In this document: in pieces, positions 54,611 to 64,000 of the stretch
Position numbering within the stretch: the stretch's first letter is position 1
Layout: each line of letters opens with the position of its first letter
Assembly: GCA_021030905.1 (NCBI GenBank)
Contig: JAGFMI010000007.1
Span: 496,001-560,000, forward strand
Source: Pyrenula massariospora
Lineage: Eukaryota > Ascomycota > Eurotiomycetes > Pyrenulales > Pyrenulaceae
Reading direction: 5' to 3'
DNA: 64,000 bases
Notes under the pieces: model-generated
What the model was told of the DNA's origin: nothing
The model's input: the letters and a program-made list of their open reading frames with translations, nothing else
Database searches by the model: none
Translations under genes and position numbers: made by a program

Positions 54611-57600
54611 TCACGTTTTGTCGCAAGGTTTCTGTTATTTTCAAGGCGGCCACTTAGCGCAAAGCGGGGTGCTTAGGGCCAGTGTTGGCACGTGTTCGAT
54701 CGTTGGTATTCAACAGTGTCCATGCTCGAACTTCAGTGCCTACAATTGATCAAATAGTAGGAGAGGTGGATGGGCCTTCTAGAAAGGCAGACCCGGAGTA
54801 TGAGAGAATTTCGGTGTGCAGCTTCTCTCCGCGTTGCCGCTCCACCAGACAGTGAATTCCGTGGTGTGGGAACTCCGTAGAAGAGAGAATAATCACTAGC
54901 AAACTGCATTTCCATCTCGACGGTTCTGCCTCTGATTTTACCACTTCGAGAAGCTGGCAGCGAGGTCAAGCATGGAGGTGGGTCGCGCTAGGATCAAGCA
55001 GAAATTGAGTTTGTTGCAGACGTTGGTTTTTTTTTTTGCCGTACGCCAAGTCGCTTTGCTAACCCTGTTGAGGCAACGCGGTGGAAAAGCTCTTTGATGA
55101 GCATCGCGTTGAGAATTGGCTACTGACATCAATCACTCGAGCGAATGTGACTTGGTTTCCTACAATCTTCCTATCCGCACGAATCCACACAGACAGTACA
55201 CCAGCTGCGTGTCAAGTCAATCTCGTTCCTACCACATACTCGCGAATTCCTTGGCAAGACTGGTGCAAGACGAAAGAGGATGCGAGGTGCATTTAATTCG
55301 TGCTCAAAGCGATCCGCGGTTAATTTAGAGAGGCCATAACACAAGCACGCAGATACTAGAGTTCGTATACCTCGCTCATGACTGAGAAGACGTCATAACC
55401 ACAACAAGAGGCTTAGTGGGATAATCCCAAATTTCACGTGTTGGCGGAATTGCGCGTCAGCTCCGACAAGGAGAGCGGGCTTGTCAAGGTTGATACATTC
55501 TATGCCATGTGATCCAAGTGATTGCGTTGGGATTAGAGAGTTTGGAAATGTATGAGCTGGGATCTCGATGCTCGGGGTTGGGGGGATCTTATGGTTGTAG
55601 ATATTTCGAGATATTGGCGTTGCAGAGCCATTTTCTATCCCAACTCGAACTTAGGTATGGTATCCTGCGACTTCCTGTAGGCAGACGATATGCATCGATC
55701 ATTTGTCAGTCGTGAGATTTTGAGTAGGAGCACGATCAAATAGTTACGTGCATGAGCCGAGAATTTAAGGCGAAACTGGGTATCAGAAGTCATGGCGCAT
55801 CTGATTTTGAAAACCAGCGCTTGCCCGGCTTATACTTGTATGTATCACGGTTTCTGATACCTGGCCGCAAAGGTCCTTGCCCTCGAATAGCTGCTGTAGA
55901 GCTGAGCAAACGAGGAATAAATTCCACTGTTCCTGTGACTGTGAGATGGCAGAGATGGCTTTCAACATCATGTGATCTATCTTGTGCAGAGCACCATCGA
56001 CACTGGCTTCTCTGATGCCTAGGGAAGGAGGTTTAGCGGTCACATGTCTAGCTTACAGCGATGCCTAGCATCATCCGCATCGATCGGGTGGTCTAGCTCG
56101 CTTCCATTTCGACCCCGGGCACAATCCAGTGCGCGGCTATCGCCTTAAGGCTTCAAGGGCGGACAAATCGAGCTCCGAGGGCTGATAGCCTTGTGGGTGG
56201 TTGCGGTGTTAGACCAGCGGTAGCCCTGCAAAGCTGAATAAAGCGGGGCTTGGTGTTCTGTCCTAGGATGGGTGCAGGCTCTCGTGGGAGAAATCGGGAG
56301 CTGTTTCGACGAGGATAAGGGGAAAGGGTCGAGAAGATGTAAGATGAAGGATCGCAGGCAGAGCGGAGTTGTGAGGTTATTGGCAAGCTGTAGCAGGTCA
56401 CAGGAGGCGATAAGGGAAGAGCCAAAGAAGAAGAGAAGCAGCGCACTGGAGGGTGTAAGGATCGGGGTCACTTAGGAGAAGGATGGTGGGTGTAGAGAGG
56501 TTTGCAGTCTAGGTGAGGATTTTTAAGCAAGAGAATGATCGCAACCGTGTAGAGCAAAGCGACCTGGCAGATGCATGCAGGAAGAAAATCGGGGTCGATG
56601 GAGTACGACGAAAAGGGTTGCCTACATACATCCCCGGAGATCTTTTGTGATGGCCGATCTGGACGAAGTCAGCGTCGTGCTCGTAAAGCGAGCCTATTTT
56701 GTGTGCTTTTCTCTACATGCAAAGTATTCCGGTGTAGAAGGGGCCATACGCACGTAATCCAATGTTGAGCAAGAACGGCCGGAGACGGAAGACCTTTACA
56801 ACAGGTACCTACTTTTCTCAATCCCTCTGCAAATGAGTGCACTATAGGTCGGCACCATAACGCGGACACAAGTCTAGGAATGATTAAAAGTGCGACCTAT
56901 ATGCGTGGTCTGCCGACATTGAATAAAGTCGTAGGCATGCTGTCCACAAGCGAGCAAGAAGGATATGAAACGAGTGGTTTGCTTGAGCTTTCGTACCTCA
57001 CTCGCTTCATGCTCTGTGGGTTGGGACCAAGATCGGCCCGACAAAGTGGGTGAATGCATGGCCAGAATACTACCACGCGGTCTATAGGCAAGGATACCGG
57101 ATCTTGACGGAAGTATGCTCAGGTCATCTACGAGAACATCAAAACGAAGATACGAAGAGAGAGACCTTTCAAAGTCAACCTATGCAGTCTAGACAATAAG
57201 CCACAGTTCCAGTCAAAGATCGGCATCATGATGTGACCGCAGGCAAAGTCAATTTATCACCTTGTGAAGCTCGATTCAAAGCAAGGTATCCCATGTTGGC
57301 AGGCGCATCCGCAGGGCATGCACAAATTGAGGTCGAATAACCCAAATAGGAAGACCACCTTGAAGGCTACCTACCTTGTTCAGCTGGCAATGGATGAATT
57401 CGGTCAAAGATCGGCTTTCTCGTTGAAACTTATCGATGGGACCCTGGTCGGCGGTCCTGATCCGATCTTGGATATCGTCCCGCCACTGCATTCAGTTAAT
57501 GCAAGAAGCTCGGTCGTGGTGGTGACAGGGGATGACAGCCACGTGGCAACAAAAGACGGACGGCAAGTACTCTGCAATCGTCCTTGGAAGTAATGTTGGC

Positions 57601-60600
57601 TTGCATGAAGAGTATTCGAAAAGCATGCGTGGTCTCGTTGGTCGTGGCGGGAGGCGGGAGGCACGAGATGGCTTTTGAAATTGTGTAGACGTGTGGCTTG
57701 GTCGAGGTCGATTAAGTAAAGATAGGCGACGGTTTGGGGAAGGCGTGGGATGGGACCTGTACTGTACATTCGCGGCTCAAACACTAAACAACCTACAACA
57801 TGCAAGATTCTTTGGTAGCGAAACAAGAATAGAATATTCGAGGTCGAGCGAGAACATGCACAAAGAATCGGTAGCGAGGTCAGGTTGGGATTTTCAAGCT
57901 TGAAGTTTAAGCAAGCCAACAGGTAAAACTCAGGCAAGCCGATATCTGCCGTTTCTGACACCTCTGGGCCGCTTTCGAGCGGGCAAGATGTCCGCGTCTG
58001 CAGATGTGGCTTGAACTCTTTTTGACAGCGGCCAATCTCGCATCGGTGGCTTGAAGCCTCTTGGGTATCGCCTTATCTTGCATTGGACGTTTCCTGTCAT
58101 GTTCGATCGGTCCGCTAATGATGCGAAGAGGGTGCCAAAATGAGTAGATGATGGTCGCCAGCCTCCCCGACGGAGAAGGATAGAGGAGGGCAGAGCCAGG
58201 AACGGCCCGTAGCGACAGGGGCTTGAGGGTCTGTCCAGTCAGAGATCTCTCTCTCTTGCCCAACCGCGGACGGGACGGAAGATTCGGATCGCTGCAAGAA
58301 GAACGGGATGGATGACAATAATAATACGAGAGACCCAATCCATCCCGTCTTTATCCCAACCGACATTGAGCTTTCATAGAGATGACTCGGAAGAAAGATC
58401 ACCGGCGGCCGTAAGAATAGGCTAAAGCACTGCTGAAAAGCCCTGTGCCGCACCCTAAAGAGGATTTAGAGAGCTGCAGCTGGTTCGCCTCACTACACGC
58501 CGCTGATTGGTTGTATCGTCGCCGGCTGGTAGATCCTATGCAACATCCTAGGAGCAACAGCACGAGGGATTGTAGATAAATGAATGGCGATCTTGCATGC
58601 ATGCGATAGGCGTTTCGAGAGCCCGAGGGATTGGCAGCGCAAAAAGAAAAAAAGAATCGTCGGGGACCTAATGTTCATACAATCCGTACGTTCTCCCATT
58701 ACGGAACGGCTGCAGTCAGACATCCTGAAGGACTTCCAGAAGTCCAAACGATCCCGACGAAATTCTCGGTACGTAAAGGGTGCAGGAAGGTAGGATTGTG
58801 GCCAGGCGCCTCGTGGGCCTTCTTGTGTTACGGTTGCGGAGAAGTGACGCGGCGTTCGACGCAAACCCCTGAAGCTGAGAACCGGCGCTCAAGAATCAAG
58901 AACGATTCCCAAAACATGTCCTCTGCTTTGGTTCAAAGCATAATCGCAACTCCAGGAATAGATGATGGGGCTCTTTCAAACCTTGCTGGCGAGGCAGGCT
59001 GTTTAATTAATCTACGCCGGGTAATTCAAAAGAGGCCCCATCGTTAGGATCCGGCGATGCGGTTGTGGTGTGTGGTTGGGCGGGGACCTGCAGACGCTGG
59101 TGGATGCGATCACCCTGCAAGACATCGTTGTCAAACAGCCACAAGTTGCACACCCTTTGGAAGGAGTCTGTAGTCACAATTGGGCCTTTCTCACCTGCAG
59201 CAGACCAATGTCCGCACTTCAATTTCTTGGGACAGGATTCAAGGCGGGACGTGGCAATGATGATGTCTTTGGCTAGATACGCCACAGATGGCTCTACAGA
59301 GGACGGATTGCCCTTGAGATGAACCCGAACACTCCTCGGACAAGGGGATGTGTCCGTACTCACCCCCTCCCGTAAAGCGTCCAAGGAAGTCTCGCTGACT
59401 CGCCTCCGGTTAAAGAGTCTCAGCCGCAGTGCTCACTAAGATTAACGCGGCGTTATCAACGATGGCGGTCGGTCTTATGGAAGAACAATAGGCTCAGTCG
59501 GGGCAGGGTTTGGACAATAATTTATGTTGCCAGTTGCAGAGGGCAGATTTCTAGCGATGTCATCGGCGTCCCTATCATTAATACGGGCCAGAGAAACGAG
59601 CCTCATGAGACTCACTACCGGTGAAGGCCAAAATCCTCACGGCGCCCCTTTCACGAAGTCACGATGACATTATCAGCTTGGAACCTGTAGTAGTGATGAG
59701 CTCTGGTAGAATGTTGTTGTTTAGATCGCTGTTCAATCAAATGCAGGATGGCGAATAGCCGCTTCGGCGTTTGCTTGGTTCTCTTATTTTTACCAGTTGC
59801 GAAAAACGACAGGAGCCACATGAGATTGGCATTCACGAAAGAGGAGGTTGGTTGGAAGAGTTCGTGGTAAGATTAAGATAGGCGCTGCCACAGGCGTTCT
59901 TGGTAAAAGCTTGCTGTTGGGCAGCGCGGGAAAAGGGGGATTTCGATAGTTTGGTGTCCGCTGCTGGGGGCGGTGTCTCCCAAGACGGAAACGATGTTCG
60001 TATCTGCGAAGAGCATTTCCATTTTTGGCGGAGCGGTAAGCGGGAGAACGGTCTGGGAGAGCGGGAAAGGAGCATCATCAATAACCTAATGCCAATTCCT
60101 CAAGCTTTGCCGCAAAACGGACCGCGACAAGATCCGGTACAACGGTCCTTTTGCGCAATGTTGCCAATCCGAATTCCTAGACATTTGAGAGAGAATGTTT
60201 CGCTAGGGACTCAAACGTAGTCGGTAATCCGCCGAGTATCCTCGTCGATACTGCCAGTAGCGGCAGTACCCTTACCGTAAATCTGCCAAGATCATCGGAC
60301 CATTGTGGTCCCCCTGCATCGAGCATAACAGATGTTAGAGGCACTGTGACAGGATTATAAATCCCAAGATTCACAAAAGTCTGCGACTCCTTGCAAGTCT
60401 TGTCTAAGAAGGGGGAAAAGAGACTACGATCTTACTGTCTCGCACGTCGGAGATGCACCTTCCTGAATCGTGATTTGCAAGCGTTGAGCAGCAGGAACCG
60501 CTCGACTATAGAAAGACTCCAGCATGGAGTAACCCTGCTAAGCTGTTGTCTCACGTGGAAAACCTTAACCCCACCAGAGCGAAGATGGGCTGCTCTGGGG

Positions 60601-63566
60601 GGCACAATCTCTAGTTTCTTGCGGGTGCAAAGAACGTGTGGAATTTGGCTTTCCATCATCGAAGCGAGCTGCCTCTTCGTGATAAACGTGGGTCACGGAC
60701 CTCGCAGCATACACGATAGCATTGTTGACAGAATTAAAAAATTCTCAACAGTCTCAGAAAAGTAGGGTTGACCGCGGAAATGGATGGGGAATTTGATTAA
60801 ACTTCAAATAATAATTCCAACCCTGCAGAGGGACGTCCCCCAGGTTGAGTGCGGAATTGCACCGCCAGGGCGGTATGAAATATTTGCCCATGATTTTGTT
60901 GAGATGCCCATGACGCGTAAAATTTTTTGGCCATGAAGGGTGAGTCCGGATCACGGCGGCCACCTCTTGCGCCGTCTACTTCTAGCGGTGAATTTGGGGA
61001 GCCGTGAAGGACAACGTCGTGGCAGTCTCGAGCGATTATCTGTGGGCGCCTGATTCAGAGAGATTGACGCGCATCTCCACGGTTTCAAGCGCGCGTGGTG
61101 GGTATAGTTAAGCCTCCCCCACCATTAGCACCTGAAGTGAGCAGCCGTTCCCCGGCAAAGCGACGACAAGGTCGACAAGACGGTCAAGACCTCAACCTGC
61201 TCCAAGCTTTCCATGGATCTCCCGTGCTGCACATGTTGGTTCCAACATCCTCTATCACACCGCCAGCCTTCCACCGACAATTTGTGATTACAATCTGTGA
61301 AACTCTCTTCCCCATATCGTGCCTTCAGGCGAGGCCACCAGCATCAGAGGCAGCTATTGAGATGAAGGAATTTACGCCGCACGGGTATTAGATTCCTGAA
61401 TTGAGTATGAGGTCCGAGTCAGCAGGCGAATTGCGCGTGGTTGCTCGGAAGGCCTCTTTGGGGAGCGGGCGTCGCGACTGTTCTCTGTGACTGTGCTGAA
61501 GCCGGGAAAAGGGACGAATGGCAGGATTGTTGATTCAGCCCAGTCGCTCTGCTGCCCGCTGTGCCTCTGGCGGTCGCCGCATTATGATTGAGAAGTTGAA
61601 GCTTGGACTCTATGATCTCCAGCCTCCTAGCGCAGTAGTGCTGCGTCAAGCCTCTTGTCACACCATGCTACCGACATGCACCGACTATCTTTTATTTTTC
61701 CAATTATTCCTGTAAGGCGTGGGCCTATTTCTGCCCCTCCTCCCCTACTGATGCGCATCCCGGCTGCATGGTCGCGTACAGGGAGACGCGCTCTCATCGT
61801 CGGGGACTTCAGGGTTCCTCAGACTCCCAAAATGCTTTTCCCGCCGTGGATGCATTCTGGCGCGGTAATTCGGGCGGTGGTGATTGGTCCCGGGCACGAA
61901 CCGTACTGGCGATTCAGCCAGCATGAATCTGGTGAACCTATACCAGTGCTCGCCCCCAATGACCAATTTCGCAAAAAATACACATCCCGCTGATTGGGTC
62001 CATCCAACGCCATTTTTATCGCGACGGTCGCAAACCGCTTTTCGCCTAGGTATTCCCCAGATAGCACAGCGTAGACGACTATCTGACGGGCCAGAGGCAA
62101 CGCTCTCACGACGTTACATTATGGAGATATCTGATAGAGCGTGCGGACTATTCGGACCTGCAGATGAGCATCCTAGAGAGCGATCGCGGTTTTTTTTCTT
62201 TTCGATCCAATAAGCCATCCGCCACCAGAAAAAAACACGCCTGCGATGGCCAGCCAGGATCGGTCCCTGTCCACCCACACCAGAACCTTCCACTAGATGG
62301 CGGGACGGAGACCGATCCCGGCCTCCGTGCTGGGCTGATCCCAGTCGCTGAAGCTCTGGCGACCTCCAGGCAACCCCCCAGTCGGCGGAGAGACCACGGT
62401 GACCCTCACTGGCCGCGTGCCTGGCCTAATGCCGAGCTCTAGATAGCTCCACCCATGCCTAAAGCAAGCCCTGCCCTGGAACCTCCCCGTCACTCTAGAA
62501 TATCAGCCAACATGCAGCTCGCGAGTGGCCGAAGCTCTAGTTCGTCTCAACGCTATCCTAGTTCCAGCCGTAGCGTCTCGACCGAGTCTATATTTTGTGG
62601 TTAGCCTCCTACGCTTGTCTCGCGACACTTTCCCTCACGACGCCCGACCCGCTAGGTAACGTGCTCACTCTCCCCCGCGGGCTGCTGTTGACAATGGAGA
62701 ACATCACAACCCCTGTTAACAATCGCATAATGCCATTCTCTCGCAATCCACACCCATGGCTTCGAGCCGTTAAGCCAGACCCGGCTGTTGACCTTGACCC
62801 GACCTACCGCGGTGGTGGCGCTCGACGGCAGTCTGCCTTTGCTACTATCTTCTCTCACGCGTCAATTCCGATAAGTATGCCAATTCAAGCGAGGACAACG
62901 AGAAAGATATGTCGTGGCCTGGATGGAGGATAAGCTGGCTCAGCAATATTATATCTCACGCGGTCCTCTCGCAAGATCGTGGTCTCGACTGCCATCAGTC
63001 TACATGTTATCCCAACCGCGTCAATTGACATCTGTCAGACCCCCTGCTCCGAGCTACCAGGGCCTTTTCATCCCCATCGGAACCACCCTTGCACAGAATC
63101 AGCCCCCGTCAAAAACAGCGTAAGTGCCATCCACGTTAATCATTATGCTATGCCCCCGAATTTCCCCTCCGTTACAAGCATTATTGCCTACGATCTTCGC
63201 TCTAAAGCAGTCTGCTTGGGTCCATGCCCTTTGGTTTCGATACTCTTTGCGACCAAGATTCATGGCAGGGGCTTCCAAAGCGTTGGATTGATTAGTGCCA
63301 CTACTACTCATATAGCCCCAAAGAGACGTCTGAAGTACCCACTAACGTTGATCTTCATGCTCAGTATCGCAGTGACCACCTAGCGGGCCCGCATGCTGTC
63401 TCTTCTCCCTTTGTTATGTTCGATCTCTACACCAAACATTCTTCAACCTCTCTAGGGCACAATCGACTATCAACCAGTCCTAACGTTGAGAGGCTTGGTT
63501 ACTGAAGAGGTGGATGACTCTCGGCTGGCTTGAGAGACGGTTGTTGGCTACGAGCTAGGAAAGAAG
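54611..63566. other. Gene-poor region of 9 kb
   Basis: No supported gene in 9 kb. Frames reach at most about 185 codons (57404-57961, minus) and have no motif, signal peptide or plausible splicing. A T-run of thirteen lies near 55026-55038. The sequence looks like normal-composition DNA, not repetitive and not strongly AT-rich, so it is unlike a typical RIP-mutated transposon nest. It may include a long 5' leader or regulatory region for the gene starting at 63567, non-coding RNA genes, or decayed genes that cannot be recognised by eye. Confidence 0.4.
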
Positions 63567-64000
63567 ATGGCAGGACATCAGCAAGGCGATTACAGACCCT
63601 GGGACCGACCGCCAACAGCAACCAGTCCAAACCTTCATGTACACGACAAATACTTTCCGAGACCGTCTCTAAAACAGAGGAGTAGCACTATGACCTCCTT
63701 CGGCTCTTCATATAAATCACCGTCGTCGTTGACTTCAAGTACTCCTATTCTTGATACGATACCCCGAGATGGCGAAACACCCCTCGCTTCTCCTCATGAA
63801 AGACCAGAGAGCGTGGCTCGGAATCTTCTCTCTCGAGGAAGTCGCATTCTGAAACGTCAAGGTAGCAGGTTTAATCTCTCGCCATCACTCTCTTCAGATG
63901 CCGAAGAAGGTTGGGGTCGACCGGCAAAGACAAGCGAGGTCTCCGAGGTATTTCATCGGGTACCAAAGATTAGAAGCAAGTCAGCACATGGACGACGTGA
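63567..64000 (+). CDS. 5' part of a gene with disordered Ser-rich N-terminus (cut by window edge)
   Basis: An open frame starts at ATG 63567 (MAGHQQGDYRPWDRPPT) and runs to the window end without a stop, 144 residues. It is Ser/Thr/Pro-rich and disordered, with MTSFGSSYKSPSSLTSSTP, then ASPHERPESVARNLLSRGSRILKRQGSRFNLS and VSEVFHRVPKIRSKSAHGRR. These phrases, with a GSRxLKRQGSxxxLS basic-serine element, occur in N-terminal regions of fungal signalling proteins that go on to a CRIB-type or kinase domain, but that part lies outside the window and this is only an impression. The start is supported by the open frame and by the conserved-looking start. Nothing more can be said of its function. Confidence 0.6.
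   Translation, partial: MAGHQQGDYRPWDRPPTATSPNLHVHDKYFPRPSLKQRSSTMTSFGSSYKSPSSLTSSTPILDTIPRDGETPLASPHERPESVARNLLSRGSRILKRQGSRFNLSPSLSSDAEEGWGRPAKTSEVSEVFHRVPKIRSKSAHGRR

Noticed and set aside
57404-57961. Open frame of 185 codons on the minus strand in the gene-poor region
   Set aside because: No motif, unusual composition and no neighbouring exons; the length can occur by chance in 9 kb.
1-64000. CRISPR arrays, prokaryotic operons or insertion sequences
   Set aside because: The genome is fungal; no regularly spaced repeats or transposase genes were found.

Overview
The window is nuclear DNA of a filamentous ascomycete (Pezizomycotina). This is inferred from genes split by short introns of about 42-133 nt with GT...AG ends and CTAAC/CTGAC-like branch sites, and from typical families: a HET-domain protein, a DUF3433 membrane protein, a fungal transcription-factor-domain protein, a heme-thiolate peroxidase, ascomycete multicopper oxidases and small secreted cysteine-rich proteins. 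Class and species cannot be fixed from the sequence alone. Gene models were spliced by hand. Every complete multi-exon model given here keeps one open frame whose total length is a multiple of three.

Layout. 0-0.8 kb: 5' part of a nitric-oxide-synthase-like gene (minus), cut by the left edge. 2.3-7.2 kb: a divergent pair of paralogous multicopper oxidases, one with all copper-binding histidines and the T1 cysteine, the other with an open frame but most ligands lost. 8.8-9.3 kb: a small secreted cysteine-rich protein. 11-12 kb: a GPI-anchored PEBP-like protein. 13.9-21 kb: a transcription-factor-domain protein divergent from an HSL-type esterase, then an amino-acid permease. 22.6-26.6 kb: a 1314-residue DUF3433 protein. 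28.3-34.8 kb: a 1592-residue ankyrin/coiled-coil protein divergent from a small protein with a hydrophobic N-terminus. 35.2-36.4 kb: the BAR protein Hob3/Rvs161. 37.3-39.7 kb: a HET protein. 40.8-42.5 kb: two secreted proteins, one with a knottin cysteine pattern. 44.4-46.7 kb: the ubiquitin/Cdc48 adaptor Doa1/PLAA. 47.5-49.5 kb: two single-pass membrane proteins in tandem. 50.1-51.6 kb: a secreted heme-thiolate peroxidase. 53-54.6 kb: a damaged unrecognised gene. 54.6-63.5 kb: about 9 kb with no convincing gene. 63.6-64 kb: the start of a gene running off the right edge.

The genes do not form one obvious pathway. Housekeeping genes (hob3, doa1, permease) are mixed with accessory ones. Five products look secreted or surface-anchored (multicopper oxidase, small cysteine-rich protein, PEBP-like protein, DUF3237-like protein, knottin-like peptide), plus the peroxidase, which suggests a locus rich in genes for the outside of the cell. 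HET and ankyrin proteins belong to families used in fungal non-self recognition. No PKS, NRPS or terpene synthase was seen, so a classical secondary-metabolite cluster is not supported. The observations most worth following are the active/inactive multicopper oxidase pair and the two small cysteine-rich secreted proteins.
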